Below, in pieces: positions 15,941 to 22,827 of a DNA stretch of 32,095 bases. The position numbers and the translations under genes were made by a program. The stretch covers positions 1-32,095 of the forward strand of contig CALBAX010000078.1 of the NCBI GenBank assembly GCA_937926875.1, given 5' to 3'. This DNA is from an uncultured Desulfovibrio sp. GTDB lineage: Bacteria; Desulfobacterota; Desulfovibrionia; Desulfovibrionales; Desulfovibrionaceae. Below the pieces are notes generated by a model, which was given only the letters and a program-made list of their open reading frames with translations, was not told where the DNA came from and did not search any database. Every line of letters begins with the position of its first letter. Positions within the stretch are counted from its first letter, which is position 1.

Positions 15941-16172
15941 GGGAACGCGGCTTTCGGGAGGTACAGGCCCCGTGTCCTGCCGATGCCCGCAGCGTCCTTC
16001 GCTGCGACGGGTATGGCCCGGAGGAGCTGCTTTCGGTGGCCGGGCAGCGCGAAAAAAAGCCCTCTCCCTTGCGCATTCATGTCACCCCGCGCGTTTTATG
16101 CGGGGGAGATGAGAGGAAAAAGGCGGCTCGCTTCATGTCGGATAGGGTGGGCGAACGCCATTGGAGAAAACG

Positions 16173-16201
16173 AAAAAAGGATGCTGCGGCGTCCTTTTTT
16201 T
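16173..16201. terminator. Bidirectional terminator after pgpA
   Basis: GGATGC-TGCG-GCGTCC with A6 to the left and T8 to the right. It lies 230 bp after pgpA and just past the stop of the minus-strand gene 16238-16885, so it can end both. Confidence 0.85.
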
Positions 16202-16237
16202 CGTGGCTGTTCTTGCAAGGCAGGGAATCACTAGTGG

Positions 16238-16885
16238 CTAACCGATGATACAGCAGAGAGAGGCGGTTTTGTAAAACAAATCGATCTCATCTGTATAATG
16301 GTAATATTTTTTATGCATGTCCTCTGAGAATCGATACGATAGGGAATACTTGCTTTCATTAAAGAAAGAATCAGTCTTTTCTTTATAAGAAGTTATCTTT
16401 TTTTTGAGTTTTTCCTCAGCGTCAGCGAGCGTATTTCCATAGCCGTAGACATATGCCATGAAAATGCACTGGCATCTGCGCTGCGGATTGCTTTTGAAAT
16501 ATATTTCTGCAAGCCTGTCTAAATCGGCATCATATTTTGTTGTCCATTGGGGGCTGCATTTAACTTCTATGGCAAATTTTAATTGATATTCGGTATCAAT
16601 AATCGCCATATCGAGACGCTGAGAACTGCAGAAAAACTTGGGGGGACGTCCCCGGGGACGTTCTTTCTGGTTATCCCTGATCTGCCGACCAAGATATTCA
16701 AGGCGTATGGAATAGTCGAGGGAATACTTTTTTATAGTCTTTATGGCAGCTGTCGCCATGTGATGGACCATAAAGCTTTCGCCAGCACATTCATGAAGGA
16801 GAATACCATCAGACCAGTATTCATATTCTTTGACAGCTGTCGCGGCACCTTGCTGCAGGGCTGACAGAATATAACTTTTTCTCAT
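16238..16885 (-). CDS. Orphan PD-(D/E)XK-like protein with AT-hook-like motif
   Basis: This 215-aa protein is of unknown function. RLDMAIID (90-97) followed by FAIEVKC (104-110) matches the PD-(D/E)XK nuclease core, with D92, E107 and K109 as likely catalytic residues. Just before it, KERPRGRPPK (about 74-83) contains the RGRP core of an AT-hook, a minor-groove DNA-binding motif. Basic, aromatic-rich C-terminal sequence follows. The gene is clearly more AT-rich than its neighbours, which suggests horizontal acquisition, and it sits between pgpA and infA with no partner gene. GGGAGAG precedes the ATG at 16885. It could be a lone restriction-type or repair nuclease; an inactive relative cannot be excluded. 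Confidence 0.65.
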   Translation of the reverse strand: MRKSYILSALQQGAATAVKEYEYWSDGILLHECAGESFMVHHMATAAIKTIKKYSLDYSIRLEYLGRQIRDNQKERPRGRPPKFFCSSQRLDMAIIDTEYQLKFAIEVKCSPQWTTKYDADLDRLAEIYFKSNPQRRCQCIFMAYVYGYGNTLADAEEKLKKKITSYKEKTDSFFNESKYSLSYRFSEDMHKKYYHYTDEIDLFYKTASLCCIIG

Positions 16886-16924
16886 GTGGTCTCTCCCATA
16901 TGTTTTCGCCATCCACAGGACGCA

Positions 16925-16962
16925 ACAAAAGCGCACCTCTGTCAGTACAGTCAGGGGTGCGC
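16925..16962 (-). terminator. Terminator of infA
   Basis: On the minus strand GCGCACCCCTG pairs with CAGAGGTGCGC (one mismatch), followed by TTTTGTTG. It lies 25 bp after the infA stop, just before the orphan nuclease-like gene. Confidence 0.8.
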
Positions 16963-16987
16963 TGATACAAGGCGGGGCGGGTGCGGG

Positions 16988-17206
16988 CTATTTCATGCGG
17001 TAGGTGATGCGGCCGCGGGTCAGGTCGTAGGGGGAGAGCTCCACCTTCACGCGGTCGCCGGGCAGGATGCGGATGTAGAACTTGCGCATCTTGCCGGAAA
17101 TGTGCGCCAGCACTTCGTGGCCGTTTTCCAGCTCCACACGGAACATGGCATTGGGCAGGGCTTCCTGCACCACGCCGTCAACTTCAATGGAACCTTCTTT
17201 AGCCAT
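16988..17206 (-). CDS. infA: Translation initiation factor IF-1
   Basis: This 72-aa protein is an intact IF-1, an S1-like OB-fold that binds the 30S A site with IF-2 and IF-3. The sequence shows the canonical MAKEGSIEVDGVVQEALPNA start, FRVELENGHEVLAHISGKMRK and PGDRVKVELSPYDLTRGRITYR end. Length is exactly as expected. A GGAGGAAAT RBS leads into the ATG. It has its own promoter, whose -35 box overlaps the lgt stop codon, and its own terminator. Confidence 0.98.
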   Translation of the reverse strand: MAKEGSIEVDGVVQEALPNAMFRVELENGHEVLAHISGKMRKFYIRILPGDRVKVELSPYDLTRGRITYRMK

Positions 17207-17241
17207 ATTTCCTCCAGAAAAATTCAGATAAGCGGCGAATA

Positions 17242-17269
17242 TTTACACAGAAGAGACAAGGTCTGTCAA
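17242..17269 (-). promoter_or_regulatory. Promoter of infA overlapping the lgt stop codon
   Basis: On the minus strand a perfect TTGACA is followed after 16 bp by TGTAAA. The -35 box (17264-17269) contains the lgt stop TGA (17266-17268). The leader to the infA start is about 30 nt. Confidence 0.7.
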
Positions 17270-18096
17270 CGCTTTCGTGTGCTCTTGCCCTTGCGGGGAG
17301 CCGCTGCGGGCTCCACGGCGGCCTGTTCCCGAGGCGTGCGGCACAGCAGCCACAGGCCCGCGGCCATGAGCGGCAGGCAGAGCAGCTGGCCCATGGTCAG
17401 CCAGCCGAAGGCCAGGTAACCCAGCTGGGCATCGGGCACGCGCACGAATTCCACGCCAAAGCGGAACACGGCGTAGAGCAGGGCAAAGAGGCCGGAGACG
17501 GCACCCGCCTTGCGTGGCCGGGCGGAGAAGATCCAGAGCACCACGAACAGCACCAGCCCTTCCAGCAGGCCTTCATAGAGCTGCGACGGGTGGCGCGGCC
17601 AGGGCCCGCCGGTGGGGAAGACCATGGCCCAGGGCACGTCGCTGACCTTGCCCCAGAGCTCGCCGTTGATGAAGTTGCCCATGCGGCCCCAGAAAAGGCC
17701 CTGCGGCACCAGCGGCGCGATGAAGTCCGAGACTTCGAGGAAGGACTTTTTGCGGGTGCGCGCGAAATACCAGAAGGCGCAGAGCACGCCCAGCAGACCG
17801 CCGTGGAAGGACATGCCGCCGTTCCAGATGCGCAGTATCTCGCCGGGGTCGTCGATGTAGGCGGGCAGGTCGTAGAAGAGCACATAGCCCAGGCGCGCGC
17901 CCAGGATGACGCCCAGCATGACAAAGGTCAGCAGGTCGTCCACATCCACGGTCTTCCAGCCGGAGTCGGGACGGGAGGCCCGCCAGCGGGCCAGGCCCCA
18001 GCCCACGAAAAAGGCCAGCAAATACATGAGGCCGTACCAGCGCAGCTGCAGGGAGCCGATGCTGAAGGCCACGGGATCGATGGCAGGGAACTGCAT
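17266..18096 (-). CDS. lgt: Prolipoprotein diacylglyceryl transferase
   Basis: This 276-aa inner-membrane enzyme transfers diacylglycerol from phosphatidylglycerol to the lipobox cysteine of prolipoproteins. The family signature GRMGNFINGELWG is at 137-149, with the conserved His of MSFHGG at 98 and an N-terminal RWYGLMYLLAF. About seven membrane segments are present. A basic tail (RKGKSTRKR) extends the C-terminus. The ATG at 18096 is chosen because it starts the family-conserved MQFPAIDPVAFSIG and lies 5 bp after the moaC stop, so the gene is likely translated by coupling with moaC. Confidence 0.96.
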   Translation of the reverse strand: MQFPAIDPVAFSIGSLQLRWYGLMYLLAFFVGWGLARWRASRPDSGWKTVDVDDLLTFVMLGVILGARLGYVLFYDLPAYIDDPGEILRIWNGGMSFHGGLLGVLCAFWYFARTRKKSFLEVSDFIAPLVPQGLFWGRMGNFINGELWGKVSDVPWAMVFPTGGPWPRHPSQLYEGLLEGLVLFVVLWIFSARPRKAGAVSGLFALLYAVFRFGVEFVRVPDAQLGYLAFGWLTMGQLLCLPLMAAGLWLLCRTPREQAAVEPAAAPRKGKSTRKR

Positions 18097-18101
18097 CCGT
18101 C

Positions 18102-18590
18102 TTAGTCCATGGGCTTGGCGTGGAAGGCGCCGCTGCGGCCGCCGTCCTTGAACAGCAGACGGACGCGGCTGATGACGATGTCGCGCTGCACGGCCTTGCA
18201 CATGTCATAGATGACGGCAGCGGCGGTCTGGGCGGCGATGATGGCTTCCATCTCCACGCCCGTGGGGCCGGTGGTGCGGGTCTCGGCCTCGATGCGCACG
18301 CTGGGCGGGGTGTCGCGCACCTCGAAGCGGATATCCACCAGGCTCAGGCTCAGGGGATGGCAGAGCGGGATCAGTTCCGCGGTACGCTTGGCGGCCATGA
18401 TGCCGCCCACCTTGGCACAGGTCAGCACGTCGCCCTTGGGCAGGGCGCATTCCTTGAGCAGCTTCAGGGTATTGGGCGAAAGCTCCACGATGGCTTCGGC
18501 AATGGCCACGCGCCGGGTGTCAGGCTTGGCGCCCACGTCCACCATGGTGATGTTGCCGTCCTTGTCCAGATGGGAAAAATTGTCCTGCAT
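18102..18590 (-). CDS. moaC: Cyclic pyranopterin monophosphate synthase MoaC
   Basis: This 162-aa cytoplasmic enzyme converts the MoaA product into cyclic pyranopterin monophosphate in molybdopterin cofactor synthesis. Family motifs are clear: KGDVLTCAKVGGIMAAKRT, LIPLCHPLSLS, TGVEMEA and YDMCKAVQRDI with the ...LLFKDGGRSG end. The N-terminus FSHLDKDGNITMVDVG is typical. Length matches the family. AAGGAT precedes the ATG. It is first in an operon with lgt. Sulfate reducers need this cofactor for formate dehydrogenases. Confidence 0.97.
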   Translation of the reverse strand: MQDNFSHLDKDGNITMVDVGAKPDTRRVAIAEAIVELSPNTLKLLKECALPKGDVLTCAKVGGIMAAKRTAELIPLCHPLSLSLVDIRFEVRDTPPSVRIEAETRTTGPTGVEMEAIIAAQTAAAVIYDMCKAVQRDIVISRVRLLFKDGGRSGAFHAKPMD

Positions 18591-18622
18591 GAGGCTATCC
18601 TTGCATTAAGAGTGTGCCTTGC

Positions 18623-18651
18623 TGTGTAGCGCATGGACAGGCGCAAGGCAA
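18623..18651 (-). promoter_or_regulatory. Promoter of moaC-lgt
   Basis: On the minus strand TTGCCT is followed after 17 bp by TACACA, with a leader of about 26 nt to the moaC start. Confidence 0.65.
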
Positions 18652-18722
18652 GGCGGCCGGGGCCTGCCGGGCAGGCCGGGGGCGGAAAATGGCGGGCCGG
18701 AAATTTTTTTTGCAAAAAACAC

Positions 18723-18751
18723 TTGCCAGGCAGAAGCAAATCCGCTACATA
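18723..18751 (+). promoter_or_regulatory. Promoter of tRNA-Leu(CAG) copy 1
   Basis: TTGCCA, 17 bp, TACATA, 9 bp before the tRNA. An A/T-tract of about 25 bp lies directly upstream (18703-18722) and could act as an UP element. Confidence 0.75.
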
Positions 18752-18760
18752 CATTTCCGC

Positions 18761-18847
18761 GCCGAAGTGGTGGAATTGGTAGACACGCTAGGTTCAGGGT
18801 CTAGTTCTGGCAACGGAGTGGGAGTTCGACTCTCCCCTTCGGCACCA
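18761..18847 (+). tRNA. tRNA-Leu (anticodon CAG), copy 1
   Basis: Complete class II tRNA: acceptor GCCGAAG paired with CTTCGGC, discriminator A, encoded CCA. The anticodon arm CTAGG-TTCAGGG-TCTAG gives CAG, reading the CUG codon, by far the commonest Leu codon in the genes here. The T arm has GAGTTCGACTC. Confidence 0.97.
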
Positions 18848-18856
18848 ATGGAAAGC

Positions 18857-18890
18857 AAGGCTGGTAGAAATACCAGCCTTTTCCTGTTTC
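18857..18890 (+). terminator. Terminator of tRNA-Leu(CAG) copy 1
   Basis: Perfect 10-bp stem AAGGCTGGTA / TACCAGCCTT with a GAAA tetraloop and a TTCCTGTTT tail, 9 bp after the tRNA. Confidence 0.9.
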
Positions 18891-18925
18891 CGGGGCCGGG
18901 CATTTTTTTGCCGGTCATGGATGGC

Positions 18926-18961
18926 AGCCGGTGGTAGGCAACAGTCTTGCCCCGGCTTTTT
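18926..18961 (+). terminator. Second tandem terminator after tRNA copy 1
   Basis: AGCCGG pairs with CCGGCT and GGCAA with TTGCC, with a bulge on the left arm, followed by TTTTT. It is conserved in the other repeat copy. Confidence 0.6.
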
Positions 18962-19017
18962 CCGTGCCCTCTGTGCCCCGGGACAGGAAGCGGCGGCCGC
19001 CTGTCGCTGTTATGCAT

Positions 19018-19066
19018 AAACACGAGACGCGCTCTTCCCGCGGAGGGAGGGGCGCGTCTCGTGTTT
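19018..19066 (-). terminator. Long hairpin at end of cob operon
   Basis: A perfect 15-bp stem (AAACACGAGACGCGC with GCGCGTCTCGTGTTT) and a 19-nt loop that can itself pair. On the minus strand it is followed by TTTATGC. It lies 62 bp after the cobU stop. The T-run is short, so it may be a weak terminator or an mRNA 3' stabiliser. Confidence 0.6.
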
Positions 19067-19127
19067 GGGGGTACGAGCGGGCGCGGCGCTTTGTACGGCA
19101 GCACGCAGGCTCCCGGCAGGGCGGAGT

Positions 19128-19712
19128 TCAAAAGCCCATCTTTTCCAGCCGCAGGCAGCGTCCGGCCACCACAAGGAAGGTTTCCCGGGCCTGTGCGGCC
19201 AGTATCTGGTTGGCCAGGCCGAGGCCGTCGTCGAAGACACGGGCCAGGCGTCCCGCCTGGATGCCGCCGAGGCCGGTCTCACCGGAGACCAGCACCCAGC
19301 GGCAGGGAAAAGTCCGCATGGTGTGCAGCAATCCGTCCACCTCTTCCGTGAGGCTGGCCTCGAAGGCCGCCGCGTCCTGCGGATCGTCCAGAGCGAACAG
19401 GATGTTGCTCATCCAGAGGGTCACGCAGTCCAGCAGGACGGTGGGCACGGGGCCGTCCGCGGCCTGTGCGGCCAGCAGGGGTGCCAGCTCCCGGCCCGGA
19501 TGCCGGGGGCATTCCAGCGTGTGCCAGTGGGCGGGGCGACGGCTGCGGTGGCGCCGGATGCGCTCGGCCATGGCAGGGTCGCCCGCCAGGGGACGGGCCG
19601 TTGCCAGATACCAGACAGGCCCTTCCGCCTTCGCCGTGACCAGGGCCTCGGCCAGGGCGCTCTTGCCGCTGCGGGTCCCGCCCAGGAACAGGGTCAGGTC
19701 AAGATCTTCCAT
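19128..19712 (-). CDS. cobU: Adenosylcobinamide kinase / guanylyltransferase
   Basis: This 194-aa bifunctional enzyme phosphorylates adenosylcobinamide and adds GMP, preparing it for lower-ligand attachment. The P-loop GGTRSGKS is at 11-18, followed by VWYLATARPL and RIRRHRSRRPAHWHTLECP, which holds the His region used in guanylylation. TVLLDCVTLWMSNIL is the Walker B-like segment. Length is typical. The ATG at 19712 has AAGGAAG 5 nt upstream; the frame upstream has no family sequence. It follows cobS by 37 bp on the minus strand and is last in the cob operon. Confidence 0.96.
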   Translation of the reverse strand: MEDLDLTLFLGGTRSGKSALAEALVTAKAEGPVWYLATARPLAGDPAMAERIRRHRSRRPAHWHTLECPRHPGRELAPLLAAQAADGPVPTVLLDCVTLWMSNILFALDDPQDAAAFEASLTEEVDGLLHTMRTFPCRWVLVSGETGLGGIQAGRLARVFDDGLGLANQILAAQARETFLVVAGRCLRLEKMGF

Positions 19713-19749
19713 ACGGTCTTCCTTTTCAGATGGCAGGTGCCGTGCGGGC

Positions 19750-20490
19750 CTACGGCAGGCAGCAGGCCGCCAGCACGGCACATTCCGTGGTCTCGATGAG
19801 GGCCCCGAAGACGTCGCCCGTGACGCCGCCGATGCGCTTGCGGGCCGCGGAAAGCAGCCAGCAGGCCACCAGCCCGGCCATCAGCAGGCTGTAGAGGCCA
19901 TGCCGCCCCATCACGAGGCAGGCCGCAAGGCAGAGCCCGAGGGCCGTATACGCGTAGCGGGGCCTCATGCCGTCGTGCATCATGGAGCCCAGACCGCCGG
20001 GCCGGGCCGAGGGCAGACGCATGCCCACGAAGACCAGGCAGCGGCCCAGCAGGCCGGCCAGACAGCAGGCCCCCAGCGCATGCAGGGGCGCCATCCCGGC
20101 CAGAGCCGCCAGCGCCGCGACCTTGGTGGAAAGGACGAAGAACAGGGACAGGGCCCCGAAACTGCCCAGGCGCGAATCCTTCATGATGGCCAGACGGCGT
20201 TCGGGCGAGGTCTCCACCAGCAGGCCGTCGCCGCAGTCGGCGACCCCGTCCAGATGGAGGCCGCCGGTGATGACGGTCCAGGCAAGGGCGGCCCCGATGC
20301 CGCAGAGCGGGGCGGGCAGTCCCAGCCGGGCCGCCAGCAGCAGGGCCAGGGCCGCCAGCGCGCCCACCAGCAGGCCCACGGCAGGCAGCCAGGCCACCAC
20401 ACCGGAGAGCGTGGGCGGCAGGGGCGCGGAGCCCACGGGGATGCGGGTGAAAAAGGCCAGGCCGGCACGGAAGGAGGTGATGACGGACAT
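19750..20490 (-). CDS. cobS: Adenosylcobinamide-GDP ribazoletransferase
   Basis: This 246-aa inner-membrane enzyme joins adenosylcobinamide-GDP and alpha-ribazole(-phosphate) to make cobalamin. Motifs: FFTRIPVG near the N-terminus, GGLHLDGVADCGDGL, then IMKDSRLGSFG, and GGVTGDVFGALIETTE near the C-terminus. Several hydrophobic segments confirm membrane location. A GGAGG-containing RBS precedes the ATG. It is separated from cbiB by 340 bp, unusually far for this pathway. Confidence 0.95.
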   Translation of the reverse strand: MSVITSFRAGLAFFTRIPVGSAPLPPTLSGVVAWLPAVGLLVGALAALALLLAARLGLPAPLCGIGAALAWTVITGGLHLDGVADCGDGLLVETSPERRLAIMKDSRLGSFGALSLFFVLSTKVAALAALAGMAPLHALGACCLAGLLGRCLVFVGMRLPSARPGGLGSMMHDGMRPRYAYTALGLCLAACLVMGRHGLYSLLMAGLVACWLLSAARKRIGGVTGDVFGALIETTECAVLAACCLP

Positions 20491-20830
20491 GAGCTATCGC
20501 TTTGCTGGAGGTTGAAGGAAAGAGTCGTCCTTTTGCGGATTCGAAAATGCCGGACGCAGATACGGAGTTTCCCCGGCCGGGAGGGGATGCCCAAAGCTCC
20601 GTGGACAGCCCGCCCCATAAAGATCTGGCTGCGGCATGGCAGGGACAGCCGTGAGGACACGATGGACAGGGCCACGTCGGGGCGTGTCCTGGCGGCTTGC
20701 GATACCGGTGATGCCGGATGTCTTTTCCCGGCAGTCTGGCGGACGGTCTGTTTGAAGGGAAGCTGCGGGAGCCTGCCGCATGGCCAGCCCTTTCGGGGCC
20801 CGTTCCTCTTCCCGTGCCGCCGGAGCTTCC
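20491..20830. other. Gap inside the cob operon, no gene seen
   Basis: About 340 bp between cbiB and cobS on the minus strand. No frame has a family-like translation. An inverted repeat AGGACACG / CGTGTCCT lies near 20655-20690. I looked for a cobalamin riboswitch and found no B12 box. It might be the remains of a deleted gene or an internal leader. Confidence 0.5.
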
Positions 20831-21832
20831 TCAGATGCAGGCTACCGTCGCCAGCAGCAGGGAAGCCAGCGCCGCGAAGACCAGCACGGAGGCCCACATG
20901 AGGCGCACGGCCTGCCGGATATGCCGGGCCGTGGCCAGCGGGGTGCCGTCGCCCAGCCAGGGATGGTCGCGGTACAGGGGGCCGTACCAGGCCGGGCCGC
21001 CCAGACGCAGGCCCAGGGCCCCGGCAAAGGCGGCTTCGCTCCAGGCGGAATTGGGGCTCTCGTGGGCGTGGCGGTCGCGCCAGCCCACCCGGTAGCAGGC
21101 CCGGGCATCGAGGCCGGGCAGCAGGGCCGCGGCTAGGACGATGCAGGGCAGGGCCAGGCGTGCCGGGCACCAGTTGAGCACGTCGTCCAGCCGGGCTGCG
21201 GCTGTGCCGAAACAGCGGTAGGTCTCATCGAGCCTGCCCCACATGGCATCCAGCACGTTGGCGGCACGGTGGCAGGCGGCCAGGGCAGCGGCCCCGGGCA
21301 GCCCGGCCAGCAGCAGGCCCGCCGTTGCCCAGAACAGGGTGGCAAGGATGCCGTCGGTCAGGTTCTCGCCCACGCTCTCCACACAGGCCCGGGCCACGCC
21401 GCAGGCATCCAGCTGTTGCGGGTCGCGCCCCACCAGCATGGCAACGGCCCGGCGGGCCGCTTCCAGATCGCCCTGTTCCAGCGGCAGGGCCACACGGCGG
21501 GCGTGCTCGTCCAGACAGCGGGGCGCCAGGCAGAGGGAGACCACGACCACGCAGACGCACCAGGCGGCCCCATCCCCGAGCATCTCCCCGGCAAGCCGGA
21601 CAGGCAGTGCCGCCAGCAGGCCCACCGGCAGGACCACAGCCAGGCAGGCCGCCAGACCGGCCCGTGTCATGCGTGCCCCGTTGGGGCCGTGACGGAAAAA
21701 GCGTTCTGCTGCGGCGGCCAAAGCCCCCATGCCGCAAACAGGATGGATACGGGCCGGCGGCTCGCCGAGCAGACGGTCCAGCAGCAGGGCGGCGGGCAGG
21801 AGGGACAGGGCGGGGAAAGGGCTCATCGTCAT
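20831..21832 (-). CDS. cbiB: Adenosylcobinamide-phosphate synthase CbiB
   Basis: This 333-aa inner-membrane enzyme attaches the aminopropanol arm to adenosylcobyric acid (CbiB, also called CobD). Family motifs: LDRLLGEPPARIHPVCGMG at the start, ACVESVGENLTDGILATLFW in the middle, and HESPNSAWSEAAFAGALGLRLGG (about 275-297). Multiple membrane segments. Length fits the family. The ATG at 21832 begins just before the conserved core; the ATG at 21826 is an alternative, and the longer frame upstream is proline-rich and unlike the family. It heads the cob module, with a long leader on its 5' side. Confidence 0.94.
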   Translation of the reverse strand: MTMSPFPALSLLPAALLLDRLLGEPPARIHPVCGMGALAAAAERFFRHGPNGARMTRAGLAACLAVVLPVGLLAALPVRLAGEMLGDGAAWCVCVVVVSLCLAPRCLDEHARRVALPLEQGDLEAARRAVAMLVGRDPQQLDACGVARACVESVGENLTDGILATLFWATAGLLLAGLPGAAALAACHRAANVLDAMWGRLDETYRCFGTAAARLDDVLNWCPARLALPCIVLAAALLPGLDARACYRVGWRDRHAHESPNSAWSEAAFAGALGLRLGGPAWYGPLYRDHPWLGDGTPLATARHIRQAVRLMWASVLVFAALASLLLATVACI

Positions 21833-22286
21833 GCGCCTGTGGTTGCCGCCGGACGGGGGCCGAGGGAGGCCGTTGCCGGGCTGGCAGCGGTACGGGAAGA
21901 AGGACAGGCAGGCACCTGTCGTGTCCGGGACAGGAGACAGGGACGAAGCGGGCTTTCCCCATGCCGGAGGGCGGGGACAGGGCAAGACGTGGGCCGGGAA
22001 GGCTGCGGGGCAGTGCTGCGCATATGGGTTCCTTGCGTTTGTCCGGCGTTGGCCGGGCCGCCAGTCTGCGAAAAATCGGCTGCCTGCGCAAGGGGGGAAG
22101 GGGCTGTCCCGGCCCTGCCTGTCTTCCGTCCCGTGCTTTCATCGCATCCCCGGAGGGGGCTGTCAGGCGGGCGGTACAGGCCCTGTTACGGGGAACACGG
22201 AGACAGGTCTGTGCCTGTTTCCGGGGCGTCCCGCAGGCGGCACTGCCTGTCCGGCTGGCTCCCGCAGGGCGTCCTGTTGGACGCTG
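21833..22286 (-). promoter_or_regulatory. Long structured 5' leader of cbiB
   Basis: If transcription starts at the promoter at 22287-22314, the cbiB mRNA has a leader of roughly 450 nt. Open frames across it give no family sequence. It contains several potential hairpins, for example GCGTCC-TGTT-GGACGC (22269-22284) and an extended CGGAGACAGG / CCTGTTTCCG arm (22198-22223). Cobalamin genes are often controlled by riboswitches in such leaders, but I could not find the canonical B12 box, so the regulatory role is inference. Confidence 0.4.
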
Positions 22287-22317
22287 CCTATATCATTTTG
22301 GTTTTACTTGCCAAAAT
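22287..22317 (-). promoter_or_regulatory. Promoter of cbiB with overlapping dyad
   Basis: On the minus strand TTGGCA (22309-22314) is followed after 16 bp by TATAGG (22287-22292). The perfect inverted repeat ATTTTGG-N9-CCAAAAT (22295-22317) covers the -35 box and spacer, as an operator would. Confidence 0.5.
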
Positions 22318-22346
22318 AAAAAAATGGGGAAAATCGAAAAAAAAGC

Positions 22347-22375
22347 TTGCCAGCGTGGGGCGAATCCTGTAGACA
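22347..22375 (+). promoter_or_regulatory. Promoter of tRNA-Leu(CAG) copy 2
   Basis: TTGCCA, 17 bp, TAGACA, 9 bp before the tRNA, the same geometry as copy 1 with a different spacer. A-tracts upstream (22316-22344) may be an UP element. Confidence 0.75.
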
Positions 22376-22384
22376 GATTTCCGC

Positions 22385-22471
22385 GCCGAAGTGGTGGAAT
22401 TGGTAGACACGCTAGGTTCAGGGTCTAGTTCTGGCAACGGAGTGGGAGTTCGACTCTCCCCTTCGGCACCA
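22385..22471 (+). tRNA. tRNA-Leu (anticodon CAG), copy 2
   Basis: Identical over all 87 nt to the tRNA at 18761-18847, including the encoded CCA; anticodon CAG reads CUG. Confidence 0.97.
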
Positions 22472-22480
22472 ATGGAAAGC

Positions 22481-22514
22481 AAGGCTGGTAGAAATACCAG
22501 CCTTTTCCTGTTTC
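22481..22514 (+). terminator. Terminator of tRNA-Leu(CAG) copy 2
   Basis: Same 10-bp stem with GAAA loop and T-rich tail as after copy 1. Confidence 0.9.
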
Positions 22515-22550
22515 CGGGGCCGGGCATTTTTTGTGCCGGTCATGGATGGC

Positions 22551-22588
22551 AGCCGGTGGCAGGCAACAGCCTTGCCCCGGCTTTTTTT
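22551..22588 (+). terminator. Second tandem terminator after tRNA copy 2
   Basis: AGCCGG / CCGGCT with inner GGCAA / TTGCC, followed by seven T residues. The T-run is longer than in copy 1. Confidence 0.65.
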
Positions 22589-22650
22589 GTCCCCAGGCCG
22601 CCTTCCGGCGGGGATGCGCCCCGTCCGTGGCGCCGGCGGCATAAAAAAGG

Positions 22651-22686
22651 AACGCGCCCCTTTCCAGGTGGAAAAGGCGCGTTTTT
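22651..22686. terminator. Bidirectional terminator after the YdjM-like gene
   Basis: AACGCGCC...GGCGCGTT arms with inner CTTTCC / GGAAAAG pairing, A6 to the left and T5 to the right. It lies about 140 bp past the stop of the minus-strand gene 22828-24072. Confidence 0.75.
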
Positions 22687-22827
22687 GTCCATGTCGGACG
22701 CAGGGGCAGCACGCTGCTGCCGGGATGGAGCCCGCAGGGGCCTCGCCCGTTCACCGCAGCGCTACGGACAACCAGCCCAGGGGCCGCAAAGGTCCCTTTT
22801 TCGGAAGCTTCGTGGCCTGCCGTCCTC

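Larger units (their letters stand above)
18754..18961 (+). repeat. Long direct repeat, copy 1 (tRNA-Leu plus terminators)
   Basis: This ~208-bp block is nearly identical to 22378-22586. By eye there are two substitutions (T/C in tggTaggc and cagTctt) and one small indel in the T-run. It covers the last bases before the tRNA, the tRNA itself and two terminator hairpins. The two copies bracket the cob module. Upstream, the promoters still share scattered bases, so the duplicated unit may have begun further left. Confidence 0.9.
22378..22586 (+). repeat. Long direct repeat, copy 2 (tRNA-Leu plus terminators)
   Basis: Near-identical copy of 18754-18961, in the same orientation, about 3.6 kb away. 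Conservation continues more than 110 bp past the tRNA through both terminators, then stops abruptly near 22586. Confidence 0.9.

Noticed and set aside
20491..20830. Possible riboswitch or lost gene between cbiB and cobS
   Set aside because: No conserved box, no family-like translation and no complete structure could be recognised.
18931..20901. 656-codon plus-strand frame across the cob genes
   Set aside because: It is antisense to cobU and cobS, which show full family motifs.
22140..22260. Plus-strand stretch that partly resembles a cobalamin riboswitch (GGGGAA..., TCCCGC)
   Set aside because: The resemblance needs a long extra arm, the B12 box is missing, and the downstream gene on that strand is a tRNA.
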